Below are positions 17,683 through 27,817 of a stretch of 64,000 nucleotides of DNA, piece after piece. Numbering within the stretch: the stretch's first letter is position 1; each line of letters opens with the position of its first letter. The DNA is taken from the NCBI RefSeq assembly GCF_900155525.1, contig NZ_LT706940.1, positions 1-64,000 of the forward strand. The letters are read 5' to 3'. The notes under the pieces are model-generated. The model saw nothing but the letters and a program-made list of their open reading frames with translations. It ran no database searches and was not told the DNA's origin. This DNA is from Mailhella massiliensis (GTDB taxonomy: Bacteria; Desulfobacterota; Desulfovibrionia; Desulfovibrionales; Desulfovibrionaceae). Both the position numbers and the translations under genes were made by a program.

Positions 17683-18051
17683 CTACAGCACTTCAGGGGC
17701 AAGGGACACGATCTTCATGAAGTTGCGGGCGCGAAGTTCGCGGGCAACGGGTCCGAAGATACGGGTTCCCACAGGTTCACCCTGCTTGGTCAGAAGCACG
17801 GCGGCGTTCGTATCGAACTTGATGTAGGAACCGTCGGCGCGGCGCACTTCCTTGGCGGTACGCACGACCACGGCTTCCATGACATCGCCCTTCTTCACCT
17901 TGGCGTGGGGGATGGCGTCCTTCACGGACACCATGATGATATCGCCCACCGTGGCATAGCGACGGTGAGAGCCGCCCAGCACCTTGATGCAGGCCACTTC
18001 CTTGGCGCCGGAGTTGTCGGCCACCTGGAGTCTGGATTCTACCTGGATCAT
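17683..18051 (-). CDS. rplN: 50S ribosomal protein L14
   Basis: 122 aa, full length: [20 protein letters not shown] start, [16 protein letters not shown] core and the [19 protein letters not shown] end. L14 forms an intersubunit bridge and binds the silencing factor RsfS. Confidence 0.98.
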   Translation of the reverse strand: MIQVESRLQVADNSGAKEVACIKVLGGSHRRYATVGDIIMVSVKDAIPHAKVKKGDVMEAVVVRTAKEVRRADGSYIKFDTNAAVLLTKQGEPVGTRIFGPVARELRARNFMKIVSLAPEVL

Positions 18052-18081
18052 AGTGTTTCCTTTTAGTCAGCCCGAATGGGA

Positions 18082-18348
18082 CTAGACGGCCTTTTCAAGC
18101 ACGGACACCAGGTGCCAGCGCTTGTTCCGGCTCATGGGCCGGTATTCCACAATCTTGACCTTGTCGCCGATGCCGCACTCATTCATGGGATCGTGGGCGG
18201 TGAACTTCTTACGCCGACGAATGTACTTCTTGAGCAGCGGATGCTGAACCAGAGTTTCAACCAGCACGACAATGGTCTTGTCGCACTTGTCGCTGACCAC
18301 AGTTCCGACGAGCGTTCTGCCGTTGCGCTTCTCGATTGCGCTGTTCAT
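18082..18348 (-). CDS. rpsQ: 30S ribosomal protein S17
   Basis: 88 aa, primary 16S rRNA-binding OB-fold protein. [20 protein letters not shown] and [19 protein letters not shown] are family blocks. It begins 8 nt after rpmC. Confidence 0.98.
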   Translation of the reverse strand: MNSAIEKRNGRTLVGTVVSDKCDKTIVVLVETLVQHPLLKKYIRRRKKFTAHDPMNECGIGDKVKIVEYRPMSRNKRWHLVSVLEKAV

Positions 18349-18356
18349 ATCCGCTC

Positions 18357-18548
18357 CTAGTTCTTCGCGGCTGCGGCAAGAGCCGTCAGCACACGGGCAA
18401 TATCTTTCTTGGTGGCCGGAATGGACGCCGTCTTTTCCAACTGAGCAGTGGCATGCTGGAAGCGCAGGTTGAAGAGTTCCTGACGCAGTTCAGTCAGCTT
18501 GGCCTGGAGCTGCTCGACGCTCATTTCGCGAAGTTCCTTCATTTTCAT
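18357..18548 (-). CDS. rpmC: 50S ribosomal protein L29
   Basis: 63 aa helical hairpin protein ([20 protein letters not shown], then [18 protein letters not shown]). It lies at the tunnel exit, where it forms part of the docking platform for nascent-chain factors. The start overlaps the rplP stop by 4 nt. Confidence 0.97.
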   Translation of the reverse strand: MKMKELREMSVEQLQAKLTELRQELFNLRFQHATAQLEKTASIPATKKDIARVLTALAAAAKN

Positions 18549-18963
18549 GCGAAGGCCCCCTCTCTCACCACGATCACGGTCTTCACGGGCAGCTTGTGGC
18601 TGGCCAGGGTCAGAGCGCGCTTGGCGAGTTCAAGGTCGACACCCTTGATTTCATACAGCACGCGGCCGGGCTTGACCGGTGCGCACCAGCCCACAGGGGC
18701 ACCCTTACCGCTACCCTGACGAGTGGCCAGAGGCTTGGCGGTCACGGGATGATCGGGGAACACCCTGATCCAGACTTTGCCGCCGCGGCGGATGTGGCGC
18801 ATCATGGCGATACGGGCGGCTTCAATCTGCTGACTGGAAAGCTTGCCATGTTCGACAGCCTTCAGGCCAATTTCACCAAACGCGATGGTAGCGCCACGGT
18901 TGGCCGGGCCACGCAGGCGGCCTTTCTGCCACTTGCGGAATTTGATTCTCTTGGGAGCAAGCA

Positions 18964-18964
<1 letters not shown>
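18545..18964 (-). CDS. rplP: 50S ribosomal protein L16
   Basis: 139 aa. [19 protein letters not shown] start, the [20 protein letters not shown] block and [20 protein letters not shown] near the peptidyl-transferase/A-site region are all present. It overlaps rpsC by 1 nt. Confidence 0.98.
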
Positions 18965-19606
<642 letters not shown>

Positions 19607-19608
19607 GC

Positions 19609-19947
19609 CTATTCCTGTCCTTCCGCGAGAATTACGGTAATGTGGCTGGTACGCTTGCGAATGTGCATAGCACGACCCTGAGAACGAGGCATGAAGCGCT
19701 TCCAGGTGGGGCCTTCGTTGACCACCACGTCCTTGACGTACATGGAGTCCACATCGATGCCAGGGAACTGGGAGGCGTTGGCCAGCGCCGAACGCACCAC
19801 TCCGTAAAGAACACCGGCAGGCTTGTTGGGCGTGAACTTGAGCTGGTTCAGGGCATCTTCCACAGGAAGACCCTTGATGTTCTGGGCAACCAGACGGGTC
19901 TTGCGGGGAGAAACGCGCTGAAACTTGCAGATTGCTTTCGATTCCAT
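19609..19947 (-). CDS. rplV: 50S ribosomal protein L22
   Basis: 112 aa. It contains SPRKTRLVAQNIKGLPVEDA and the loop-end signature GPTWKRFMPRSQGRAMHIRK. The extended loop lines the nascent-peptide tunnel and is a known macrolide-resistance target. It is separated from rpsC by 3 nt. Confidence 0.98.
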   Translation of the reverse strand: MESKAICKFQRVSPRKTRLVAQNIKGLPVEDALNQLKFTPNKPAGVLYGVVRSALANASQFPGIDVDSMYVKDVVVNEGPTWKRFMPRSQGRAMHIRKRTSHITVILAEGQE

Positions 19948-19959
19948 GAACGTTACTCG

Positions 19960-20244
19960 CTATTTTTTGACCGCTTTCGTCTTCTTGTCCGCAGCGTGGC
20001 CGTGGAACGTACGGGTGGGCGCGAATTCGCCCATCTTGTGTCCGACCATGTTTTCCGTCACGAAGACCGGGATGAACTTCTTGCCGTTGTGCACGGCGAA
20101 CGTCAAACCAACCATTTCAGGCAGAATCATGGAACGACGGGACCAGGTCTTGATGACCTTGTGATCGTTGCTGGCAACGGCCGCGTCTACCTTCTTCATG
20201 AGGCTGCCGTCCACAAAGGGACCTTTTTTAAGAGATCTGGGCAT
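19960..20244 (-). CDS. rpsS: 30S ribosomal protein S19
   Basis: 94 aa. [20 protein letters not shown] start, [20 protein letters not shown], and [16 protein letters not shown] near the end are diagnostic. S19 pairs with S13 in the 30S head. Confidence 0.98.
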   Translation of the reverse strand: MPRSLKKGPFVDGSLMKKVDAAVASNDHKVIKTWSRRSMILPEMVGLTFAVHNGKKFIPVFVTENMVGHKMGEFAPTRTFHGHAADKKTKAVKK

Positions 20245-20256
20245 GTCCGGCTCCTC

Positions 20257-21087
20257 TTACTTCTGACCGCGGCTCTTGATGATGAGGCGGCCGGAAGGCT
20301 TCTTCTTTGCGCGGGTCTTGTAGCCCTTGGTAGGAATACCCCAGGGAGTCACAGGATGACGACCACCGGAGCTGCGACCTTCACCACCACCCAGAGGATG
20401 GTCGACAGGGTTCATCGCGACGCCGCGGACCTTGGGACGACGGCTCAGCCAACGGTTGCGGCCGGCCTTGCCAAGGCTGATGTTTTCATGCTGCACATTG
20501 CCGACCTGACCCACCGTGGCGATGCAGGAAGCGAGCACCTTGCGCACTTCGCCGGAAGGCAGGCGCAGGATGACGTACTTGCCGTCCTTGCCCACGAGCT
20601 GGGCGTAGGTGCCGGCGGCGCGGCACATCTGGCCGCCGCGGCCGGGATGCATCTCGATGTTGTGCACGTTGGTGCCCACGGGGATGCGGCCCAGGGTGAG
20701 GGCGTTGCCGGGCTTGATGTCGGCCTTGTCGCCGGCTTCGATCACGTCGCCCTGCTGAATGCCCACGGGAGCGAGGATGTAGCGCTTTTCACCGTCGGCA
20801 TAGTTCAGAAGAGCGATGCGGGCGGTACGGTTGGGATCGTATTCGATTTCGGCGACGCGGGCGGAGATGCCCATCTTGTCGCGCTTGAAGTCGATGATGC
20901 GATACAGGCGCTTATGACCGCCGCCACGGCGACGGCTGGTAACGCGGCCGTTGTTGTTGCGGCCGCTCTTCTTGGTAAGACCTTCGGTGAGGGACTTTTC
21001 CGGCGTGGATCTGGTGATCTCAGCGAAGTCGGACACAGTCTGGAAACGACGTCCAGCCGAGGTCGGTTTCATCTTCAGAACAGCCAT
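20257..21087 (-). CDS. rplB: 50S ribosomal protein L2
   Basis: 276 aa, full length. The family blocks [40 protein letters not shown] and the C-terminal [20 protein letters not shown] are visible, including the conserved His of DHPLGGG. L2 is needed for subunit association and peptidyl-transferase assembly. Confidence 0.98.
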   Translation of the reverse strand: MAVLKMKPTSAGRRFQTVSDFAEITRSTPEKSLTEGLTKKSGRNNNGRVTSRRRGGGHKRLYRIIDFKRDKMGISARVAEIEYDPNRTARIALLNYADGEKRYILAPVGIQQGDVIEAGDKADIKPGNALTLGRIPVGTNVHNIEMHPGRGGQMCRAAGTYAQLVGKDGKYVILRLPSGEVRKVLASCIATVGQVGNVQHENISLGKAGRNRWLSRRPKVRGVAMNPVDHPLGGGEGRSSGGRHPVTPWGIPTKGYKTRAKKKPSGRLIIKSRGQK

Positions 21088-21090
21088 TGA

Positions 21091-21378
21091 CTAGACTCCC
21101 TCGAAGAAATCGATTTTGTTGTCAGCGGCGAGGGTGACATAGGCCTTGCGATAGCCCGGAATGCGACCCTTCACGCGGCCCTGACGCACGCGACGGCGCG
21201 GCTTGACCGTAATGACATTGACATTGGTGACCTTGACCTTGAAGGCTTCTTCCACTGCCTTACCGATCTCGATCCTGTTGGCCTTGGGGTCGACGAAGAA
21301 GGCGTACACGCCTTCTTCACGAAGGGCGGTAGCCTTTTCGGTCACCACGGGCCGAAGAAGAATTTTCGTGTAATCCAT
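21091..21378 (-). CDS. rplW: 50S ribosomal protein L23
   Basis: 95 aa from ATG 21378 (MDYTKILLRPVVTEKATALR). AAGGA lies six bases before this ATG, whereas the ATG two codons upstream directly abuts it. The RRRVRQGRVKGRIPGYRKAY block is typical. L23 is the tunnel-exit docking site for trigger factor and SRP. Confidence 0.96.
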   Translation of the reverse strand: MDYTKILLRPVVTEKATALREEGVYAFFVDPKANRIEIGKAVEEAFKVKVTNVNVITVKPRRRVRQGRVKGRIPGYRKAYVTLAADNKIDFFEGV

Positions 21379-21402
21379 GTCCATTCCTTTCAAGGCGAGC
21401 GA

Positions 21403-22032
21403 CTACTTCAGTCTCTCTTCCAGGTGGGGCAGAGCACCTTCCAGAACCACGAGCTGCTTGCAGTTGAGCACATCGTACACAGTGACAGCGTCGGGAGTGA
21501 CAAGGGTGATGCCGGGGAGGTTGCGGGCGGCGAGAGCCAGCGTGGGATTCACGCCGTTTTCTTCGGGAGCGGCCACCACGAGGGCCTTGGTGAGACCAAG
21601 GTTCTTGGCGACGCCGGCGAAGAGCTTCGTCTTGGCTTCGGCAAGTTCAATGCCCTTCACCACCATGAGGCCGTCGGCCACGCGGGAGGAAAGAGCCATG
21701 CGCAGAGCCAGAGCGCGCACCTTCTTGTTGACCTTGAAGCTGTAGTCACGCGGCTGAGGTCCGAAAATGATCGCGCCGCCACGCATGATGGGGGAGCGAT
21801 TGGAACCCTGACGCGCATTACCAGTGCCCTTCTGCTTGAAGGGCTTCTTGCCGCCGCCGGACACGAAGGCGCGGGTCTTGGCGGCGTGAGTACCGGCACG
21901 CTGGGCGGCGCGATAGGCACGAACCACAAGGTTCAGAATCTCCGGCCTCACTTCGACTTCGAACACTTCGGGAGCGAGGGTGACTTCCCCGGCTTCCTGC
22001 TTGTTCTGATCGTAAACTTTCATAACAGCCAT
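21403..22032 (-). CDS. rplD: 50S ribosomal protein L4
   Basis: 209 aa from ATG 22032, with AGGAG eight bases upstream. It contains RAYRAAQRAGTHAAKTRAFV, KPFKQKGTGNARQGSNRSPI and the LVVLEGALPHLEERLK end. In E. coli L4 represses the S10 operon by binding its leader; this operon also has a long structured leader, but binding is not shown. Confidence 0.97.
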   Translation of the reverse strand: MAVMKVYDQNKQEAGEVTLAPEVFEVEVRPEILNLVVRAYRAAQRAGTHAAKTRAFVSGGGKKPFKQKGTGNARQGSNRSPIMRGGAIIFGPQPRDYSFKVNKKVRALALRMALSSRVADGLMVVKGIELAEAKTKLFAGVAKNLGLTKALVVAAPEENGVNPTLALAARNLPGITLVTPDAVTVYDVLNCKQLVVLEGALPHLEERLK

Positions 22033-22055
22033 TGCTTCATCTCCTGTGTTGCGCA

Positions 22056-22685
22056 CTACTGCTTGCGCACCAGCACCAGACCGTTCTTCGGTCCGGGCAC
22101 GGCACCCTTGATAAGGATGACGTTATCCTCGGGGCGAACTTCCACGATCTTCAGGCCCTGCTGCGTGACGCGTTCGGCGCCCCACTGACCGGCCATCTTC
22201 TTGCCCTTGAACACATGGCCCGGGAAGGTGTTGTTACCGATGGAACCACCGGAACGATGCACCTTTTCGTCGCCATGGCCATCGTCCATGCCATGGAAGT
22301 TCCAACGGCGCATAACGCCCTGATAACCTTTACCAATGCTGGTACCCGTCACCTTCACGGTGTCGCCGGCGGCGAACACTTCGGCGGTGAGCACCTGGCC
22401 GACTTCAACGGAGGCCGGTTCGGCGAGACGGATCTCGCGGACCTCGCGGCAGGGAGCCACGCCGGCCTTGGCGAAGTGACCGCGCAGAGCCTTGGTCACC
22501 TTCTTTTCAGCCACTTCTTCAAAGGCGATCTGAAGAGCGTTGTAGCCGTCCTTTTCCACCGTCTTTACCTGGGTCACGGGGCAGGGACCTGCCTTGACCA
22601 CGGTAACGGCAACAGCGCTGCCGTCGTCGGCGAAAATACGGGTCATGCCCAGCTTTCGTCCAATAATACCCATTTTTTCAGACAT
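22056..22685 (-). CDS. rplC: 50S ribosomal protein L3
   Basis: 209 aa. The start [17 protein letters not shown], the [20 protein letters not shown] block and the [20 protein letters not shown] region identify L3, whose central loop reaches the peptidyl-transferase centre. It lies 11 nt downstream of rpsJ. Confidence 0.98.
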   Translation of the reverse strand: MSEKMGIIGRKLGMTRIFADDGSAVAVTVVKAGPCPVTQVKTVEKDGYNALQIAFEEVAEKKVTKALRGHFAKAGVAPCREVREIRLAEPASVEVGQVLTAEVFAAGDTVKVTGTSIGKGYQGVMRRWNFHGMDDGHGDEKVHRSGGSIGNNTFPGHVFKGKKMAGQWGAERVTQQGLKIVEVRPEDNVILIKGAVPGPKNGLVLVRKQ

Positions 22686-22696
22686 GACGCCCCTCT

Positions 22697-23014
22697 CTAG
22701 AGCTTAATTTCCACATCCACGCCGGCGGGCAAGGAAAGCTTGCCCAGAGCGTCCACGGTCTGCTGCGTGGGGTCGAGGATGTCCATAAGGCGCTTGTGGA
22801 CCCTCATCTCGAACTGTTCACGGGACTTCTTGTCCACATGGACCGAGCGCTGAATCGTGTACTTGTGAATGTTGGTGGGCAGAGGAATAGGCCCAGCCAC
22901 ACCGGCGCCGGTATTGCGCGCCGTGTCCACGATTTCCGCCACAGCCTTGTCCAGGATGCGGTAATCGTAAGCCTTAAGCTTGATACGGATACGATCACTG
23001 CCAACTGTCGTCAT
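22697..23014 (-). CDS. rpsJ: 30S ribosomal protein S10 (NusE)
   Basis: 105 aa. [40 protein letters not shown] and the conserved C-terminal [11 protein letters not shown] are present. S10 also acts as NusE in antitermination complexes. It is the first gene of the operon; no fusA or tuf precedes it, so the str genes must be elsewhere. Confidence 0.98.
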   Translation of the reverse strand: MTTVGSDRIRIKLKAYDYRILDKAVAEIVDTARNTGAGVAGPIPLPTNIHKYTIQRSVHVDKKSREQFEMRVHKRLMDILDPTQQTVDALGKLSLPAGVDVEIKL

Positions 23015-23042
23015 TGCGAATCTCCATTTTCTGGCAAACCCG

Positions 23043-23121
23043 CTCCGGCTGATCCCTGTCGGAGTATTTCAGCCGGAGAATCCACCGCCGAAAGGGCGGC
23101 TGACCGGTCGAAACGCCGGTC
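23043..23121 (-). promoter_or_regulatory. structured leader directly upstream of rpsJ (three hairpins)
   Basis: Read on the minus strand: GACCGG/CCGGTC (23102-23121), a CCGCC/GGCGG stem (23085-23099), and a perfect 10-bp stem CTCCGGCTGA/TCAGCCGGAG (23043-23052 with 23069-23078). They lie back to back 29-107 nt before the rpsJ start. The placement suits an r-protein-sensing leader like that bound by L4 in enterobacteria, but there is no clear sequence match. Confidence 0.5.
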
Positions 23122-23338
23122 ATTTCATGAGGCCTCTTTCCATGCTCACCTTGCGGGGAAAAACGCCCTTCGTTCCTACACCTCAAAGTCAGGATACGAC
23201 CAAAGACGCCTTTGAAAGTTCAAAGTCGTTCGGCTCATGTGGATATGTATGCGGGGGATAAAAAGAAGAACGGAACCAACGGCGACCGCTTCGAGCCCTG
23301 CAAAAGTCCATAAAAGCCGATCCTGGTCGCCAACCTGG

Positions 23339-23370
23339 CCTGTACCGGAAAAAAATTTCCGTCAAACAGG
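23339..23370 (-). repeat. inverted repeat in the rpsJ upstream region
   Basis: CCTGT...ACAGG flanks an inner CGGAAA-TTTT-TTTCCG dyad. It may be a hairpin in the long leader or a protein-binding site. No function is assigned. Confidence 0.4.
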
Positions 23371-23413
23371 TGGTCCCGCAGGAGCCAACACATACCCGGT
23401 ACAAGGATTGCCC

Positions 23414-23444
23414 AATATACCGGAAAACCCTTTGCGATCCGCAA
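23414..23444 (-). promoter_or_regulatory. candidate promoter for the S10-spc-alpha operon
   Basis: Minus-strand TATATT (23414-23419) with a weak TTGCGG (23439-23444) at a long 19-nt spacing. A perfect TTGACA also occurs farther upstream (23495-23500), but with no good -10 at standard spacing. Either way the leader before rpsJ would be about 390-470 nt. Low confidence in the exact site. Confidence 0.3.
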
Positions 23445-23838
23445 GACGCGAACCGCTGTGGTCTGACATCTTAGGCATGTGTGACGCCTGCAAATGTCAA
23501 AACCCTGATCGAATGCTCAGAGTACAGCAGGACAGATTCCATCTGCCCTTCCCTGCCGTCCAGGGAAATGCCCATCGGATGGGCGAGGTCTATTTGTAGC
23601 TTCACCGCCCCCCGGAGTCAAGTTTTTTTTGTTTTTTCCGTTTTTTTTTCCAAGGTGCGCGAAAAGCCGGTTTTTTTCAGCGATTCCGGCATGCGGCGCA
23701 CGCTCTCTTCCGCCCTGACCGGCACTCTTTCCCCCTTGATCGTAGGGGAAAGTCCGCAGGAGCCGGCTGCTCTCTGCCCCCGCGTTCAGGCCGCAGGCGC
23801 ATTTCTGCGGAAAGCAGATTTTCCCTCTTCTGCAGAGC

Positions 23839-25626
23839 CTAGAGAGAAAACCACCCTTCTCCCGGTTCGTGCAGCCTCTTCCCGGAGGCGGACAGGCCGG
23901 AATTCTCGCCGCTCTGTCCGCGGTCCGGCCAGTAGGTTTCATAGTAGGCCGTTTCGGAGGCGGCGTCGCCTATGAGGAAAAGCTCGTCCGCAGCCTGAAA
24001 TTCCCGCTGAGGATCGGGGTTGACCAGCATTTCGCCGGAGGCTGTCTTCACCGCCACCACATTGCAGCGCAGATTCCTGCGGATGCCGCTGTTGACGAGG
24101 TTCTTTCCGGCAAGGCCCACGCCTGCCGCCGCACGGAAGATGTTCAGCCCTTCGTTGAGCATGAACACCCTGCCAGGCTCCAGCAGATTGATGATCTGAT
24201 TGGCCACGAGAGAGGCCAGGGAAAGCACGAGATCGGCCCCGGCCATGTGCAGCACATGCACGTTGCGGTCGAGATTGGTGCGGGTGATGATCTGCACGTC
24301 GGGCCGCAGCTTTCGGCAGTAGATGGTAAGATAGATGTTGATGTCGTCGTCGTGGGTGGTGATGATAATGGAGGGTGACGTCTTTATGCCCGCCTTTTCC
24401 AGCGTGACGGGATCGGACGCATCGCCCACCTGCACGCGCACGCCGGGGATGCGGGAGGCGATGTTGGACCTGTCCACCACCACGACATCCTGCCCGCGCT
24501 CCTTGAGCGCCAGAGCCGCGGCCGTCCCTACGCGACCGCCGCCGAGCACCAGCACGGGGCCGGGATGTTCGGGCGCGGCATTCTCCCTTGCAAGGGTGCG
24601 GGAAAAATTATCCATCTGCCTGCGGGAACCGGCCATGACGAGCACCTTGTGTTCCTCAAGCACCGTATCCGGGCCGGGATGCTCGAACACGCCGTGATTC
24701 CAGAGGCCTACCACGTTGATGCCCGTTCTTCCGCGCAGATTGCTTTCCCGGAGAGTCTGCCCGGCGAGGGAGGTCTGCTTCACCGGAGCTTCCGCAATGA
24801 CGAGCGGCCCGAAGGTGGCCAGAGGGCTGACCGTGAGGCGGCCGCTGATGACTCTGCGCGTAAGCGACTGGCCGAGCACCTTGCGGAACTGAAAAACCTG
24901 AGAACAGCCCGCAAGCTTGAGGATTTCTATGGATTCATCCTTTTCCGCACGGGAAACCATGGGCACGTTCTTGTCCAGCTCCCGCAGAGTGAAGGCCACG
25001 TTGATGTTGCGCACGTCGGCATCAAGAGCCACCACGATACGGGCGTTCTGGGCATGCAGGCCCCGGTAGACCTGCACGTCGTCGTAATCGCCCACCACGG
25101 CGTGCAGCCCGAGATCCATGAGATCGAGTGCCTGCTGGGTATTGGCGCACAAAAGCACGCTGTGAAACCCGTAGCGGGAGAGCACCTGCGCAAGGTTGCG
25201 CGTCACGGGGCTTATGCCCACGATGAGGATGTGATTGCGTACCGAAGCAGGCAGACTGTGCTGCACTTCCTTTTTCTTCTGCGCCTCCAGCCACGGCGTA
25301 TAGACGAACTGGATGAACGAGGACGGCAGCACGATGAGCAGCCCCACGATACCGGTGAGCAGCACGATGATGGAAAAAAACCTGCCCAGATCGGAATTGA
25401 AGGTGATGTCGCCGAACCCCAGCGTGGACATGACCGTAAGCGTCCAGTACAGACCGGTGATCCATGAATATTCGCGCCCTTCATACTCCATGATGTAATG
25501 GAAAAGAACGCTGAATACGAACACGCACACGGTGAGAACGGCGATGACGCGGAAGAAGTAACCGAAGTTACGACGCGCCCCCTTCCCCTGGCTCAACAGA
25601 GAAAACTGACTGGGAAAAAATTTCAT
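23839..25626 (-). CDS. two-TM potassium channel with tandem RCK (TrkA) domains
   Basis: 595 aa. Two membrane helices (residues ~25-47 and ~83-105) flank a pore loop with filter TLGFGD (68-73), a variant of TVGYGD. Two RCK units follow: RossmannNAD domains at ~132-250 (HILIVGISPVTRNLAQVL) and ~352-470 (VLVLGGGRVGTAAAL), each with a TrkA-C part (~280-345, ~500-575). The order pore-RCK-TrkA-C-RCK-TrkA-C matches ligand-gated K+ channels such as GsuK of Geobacter. It probably acts in K+ homeostasis in the inner membrane. The first RCK lacks a full GxGxxG, the second has it. It is a single-gene unit. Confidence 0.9.
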   Translation of the reverse strand: MKFFPSQFSLLSQGKGARRNFGYFFRVIAVLTVCVFVFSVLFHYIMEYEGREYSWITGLYWTLTVMSTLGFGDITFNSDLGRFFSIIVLLTGIVGLLIVLPSSFIQFVYTPWLEAQKKKEVQHSLPASVRNHILIVGISPVTRNLAQVLSRYGFHSVLLCANTQQALDLMDLGLHAVVGDYDDVQVYRGLHAQNARIVVALDADVRNINVAFTLRELDKNVPMVSRAEKDESIEILKLAGCSQVFQFRKVLGQSLTRRVISGRLTVSPLATFGPLVIAEAPVKQTSLAGQTLRESNLRGRTGINVVGLWNHGVFEHPGPDTVLEEHKVLVMAGSRRQMDNFSRTLARENAAPEHPGPVLVLGGGRVGTAAALALKERGQDVVVVDRSNIASRIPGVRVQVGDASDPVTLEKAGIKTSPSIIITTHDDDINIYLTIYCRKLRPDVQIITRTNLDRNVHVLHMAGADLVLSLASLVANQIINLLEPGRVFMLNEGLNIFRAAAGVGLAGKNLVNSGIRRNLRCNVVAVKTASGEMLVNPDPQREFQAADELFLIGDAASETAYYETYWPDRGQSGENSGLSASGKRLHEPGEGWFSL

Positions 25627-25670
25627 GGCGGCAGTATGCCCCGTGCATTCCTTCTCTAAGCAGGAATCCG

Positions 25671-25704
25671 CAAAAAGCCGCCGCCCCGTTGCCGGGGCGG
25701 CGGC
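25671..25704 (-). terminator. terminator of gapA
   Basis: Minus-strand 12-bp stem GCCGCCGCCCCG / CGGGGCGGCGGC with a 4-nt loop, followed by TTTTTG, about 55 nt after the stop. Confidence 0.92.
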
Positions 25705-25757
25705 CCGTCTGTCTGTCAGGAGGCGCCTTCAGGGGCGCCGGATCCGTCATTCAAGGC

Positions 25758-26804
25758 TTAGAAGCCCTTGGACTGCATGTAGTGGATGAGGTCGGTGACG
25801 CGGACGGAGTAGGCCCATTCGTTGTCGTACCAGCTCACCACCTTGGCGAGGTTGCCGTCCTGCACGGTGCAGTATTCGGATTCCACGATGGAGGAACGGG
25901 AATCGCCCTTGAAGTCCATGGACACGAGGGGAAGGTCGTTCACGCCGAGGATGCCCTTCAGATAGGTATCGGAAGCGGCGCGGAAGGCGTTCACCAGGGT
26001 TTCGGCGTCGGTGGACTTTTCAAGCACGGCGGTGAAGTCCACGATGGACACGGTGGGGGTGGGCACGCGCAGAGCATAGCCGGCGAAGCGGCCCTTCAGG
26101 GAAGGAATGACTTCGGCCACGGCCTTGGCGGCGCCGGTGCTGGTGGGGATGATGTTCAGAGCGGCGGCGCGGGCGCGGCGCAGGTCCTTATGAGGCAGGT
26201 CGAGGATGCGCTGGTCGTTGGTGTAGGAATGCACGGTGACCATGCTGCCGAGCTTGATGCCGAATTCCTGATGCATCACCTTGGCCACGGGGGCGAGGCA
26301 GTTGGTGGTGCAGGAGGCGTTGGACAGGATGTTGTGCTTGGCGGGATCATACATGTCCTGGTTCACGCCCATGACCACGGTGAGATCGGGCTGCTTGGCG
26401 GGAGCGGAAATGATGACCTTCTTGGCGCCGCGTTCCAGATGCACGCCGGCCTGGGGAGCGCTGCGGAAGATACCGGTGGATTCCACCACCACGTCCACCT
26501 CGAGTTCCTTCCAGGGGAGCTTGTTGGGATCGCGTTCGGCGAGGCAGGCCACGTTCCAGTCGCCGACCTTGACCATGGTGCATTCCACGCCGCCCACGGA
26601 GGTCTTTTCAGAAGCCACTTCGCAGGTGAAGGCGGCGGGACCGTAGGCGCTGTCGTGCTGGAGCAGATGGAAATTGGTGTTGGCATCCATCAGGTCGTTG
26701 ATGGCCACGATTTCGGCGGTTTCGCCGTACTTGCCATACATGGCGCGGAAGACCTGACGGCCGATACGGCCGAAGCCGTTGATAGCAACTCTTACCTTTT
26801 TCAT
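25758..26804 (-). CDS. gapA: glyceraldehyde-3-phosphate dehydrogenase, type I
   Basis: 348 aa from ATG 26804 ([20 protein letters not shown]), preceded by AAAGGAAAGGAACC. The catalytic [12 protein letters not shown] (nucleophilic Cys) and the C-terminal [17 protein letters not shown] motif are intact. An Asp at the end of beta-2 (VAINDLMD) points to NAD+ rather than NADP+. It acts in central glycolysis/gluconeogenesis. Monocistronic. Confidence 0.97.
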   Translation of the reverse strand: MKKVRVAINGFGRIGRQVFRAMYGKYGETAEIVAINDLMDANTNFHLLQHDSAYGPAAFTCEVASEKTSVGGVECTMVKVGDWNVACLAERDPNKLPWKELEVDVVVESTGIFRSAPQAGVHLERGAKKVIISAPAKQPDLTVVMGVNQDMYDPAKHNILSNASCTTNCLAPVAKVMHQEFGIKLGSMVTVHSYTNDQRILDLPHKDLRRARAAALNIIPTSTGAAKAVAEVIPSLKGRFAGYALRVPTPTVSIVDFTAVLEKSTDAETLVNAFRAASDTYLKGILGVNDLPLVSMDFKGDSRSSIVESEYCTVQDGNLAKVVSWYDNEWAYSVRVTDLIHYMQSKGF

Positions 26805-27104
26805 GGTTCCTTTCCTTTGCCCGGAAAAGACGGGCACTTCCGGTGGAATATGTCTTGCGCGACGCCTGCACCATGCGTACGGATCAGCCTTTCCGTGGGC
26901 GTCCCGAGCCATCAGCCACCGCGTTAAAAATCACAAGAGCGAAAAACAGGGTATCAGAAAGTTTCGGAATACGCAAATACCCGCCGCCCCCCTCCGCCTT
27001 CTTTTTCCGCAGACACGCGCCCGGAACCGGTTCCGTCCCATGCTTCTGCCCGACTTTTCTCCGTCGGGGAGGAAACTTTCCCCCGATCGGACGCCGTTCT
27101 TCAC
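26805..27104. other. intergenic between divergent gapA and the GNAT-argF unit
   Basis: About 300 bp upstream of both genes. No clear gapA promoter was recognised. The frames through this stretch (including the upstream extension of gapA) lack coding character. Confidence 0.5.
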
Positions 27105-27141
27105 GCCCTGCGGGGGGCCGCCTGCGCCGCAGGGCTTTTTT
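27105..27141 (+). terminator. orphan terminator-like hairpin on the plus strand
   Basis: GCCCTGCGG / CCGCAGGGC stem followed by six T. No plus-strand gene lies upstream, since gapA runs away on the minus strand. It may end a short untranslated transcript or block read-through toward the argF unit, whose promoter lies 38 nt downstream. Confidence 0.6.
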
Positions 27142-27178
27142 CCGGGCAGCTCCGCGCCCTCCCGATGCGGGGAAAGCC

Positions 27179-27208
27179 TTGCCAAATACGGGCAAAGGGG
27201 GCTATTGG
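27179..27208 (+). promoter_or_regulatory. promoter of the GNAT-argF unit
   Basis: TTGCCA (27179-27184), 18-nt spacer, TATTGG (27203-27208), 35 nt upstream of the ATG at 27243. Confidence 0.55.
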
Positions 27209-27242
27209 TTCGGACTCATCCATATTTTCAGAGGGGGAACCC

Positions 27243-27797
27243 ATGCATCCTTTCGCTTCCGCCCCGAAGAAGGCGCTGCCCGGCAACCAGTCCACGCTGC
27301 CCGACATCAGTGCCGTGACGCTGCCGACCCGCTTCACCAGCCGCAAGGCCAGGATTCAGGACGTGGACGGCATGTCCAGCCTCATCAACGAGTTCGCCGC
27401 CGCCCGCATCATGCTGGCCCGAGGGCCGCTTTATCTTTATCAGAATATTCAGGATTACCGCGTCATCACCGCCATGATGGGCGAGAGGGAAGTCGTTCTC
27501 GCCTGCGGCGGCCTGCATGTGCTGTGGGAAGACCTTGCCGAAGTCCGATCCGTGGCCGTTCACCCCGGCCTGCAGCACAAGGGCATAGGCCGGCTCATCG
27601 TGCAGGATCTCATTGCCGACGCGCGCGCCCTCGGCGCGGCCCATGTGTTCACCTTCACGCTGGCCCCGGGCTTTTTCTCCTCTCTCGGCTTTTCCGCCGT
27701 GGACAGGGACACGCTCTCGCCCGTGGTCTGGGCCGAATGCAGCAAATGCCCGAAATTCTATAAATGCGACGAAGTCGGCATGATGCTGCACTTCTAA
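27243..27797 (+). CDS. GNAT acetyltransferase, probable N-acetylglutamate synthase (short ArgA type)
   Basis: 184 aa from ATG 27243 with GAGGGGGA upstream. A single GNAT domain (residues ~32-180) contains the acetyl-CoA loop [20 protein letters not shown] and the C-terminal [18 protein letters not shown] elements seen in stand-alone N-acetylglutamate synthases that lack the kinase-like domain of classical Arg[17 protein letters not shown] near the end is typical of this subgroup. It is followed 20 nt later by argF, which supports a role in the first step of arginine synthesis. Confidence 0.8.
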   Translation: MHPFASAPKKALPGNQSTLPDISAVTLPTRFTSRKARIQDVDGMSSLINEFAAARIMLARGPLYLYQNIQDYRVITAMMGEREVVLACGGLHVLWEDLAEVRSVAVHPGLQHKGIGRLIVQDLIADARALGAAHVFTFTLAPGFFSSLGFSAVDRDTLSPVVWAECSKCPKFYKCDEVGMMLHF

Positions 27798-27817
27798 AGC
27801 CGGACAAGGAGCCTGCC

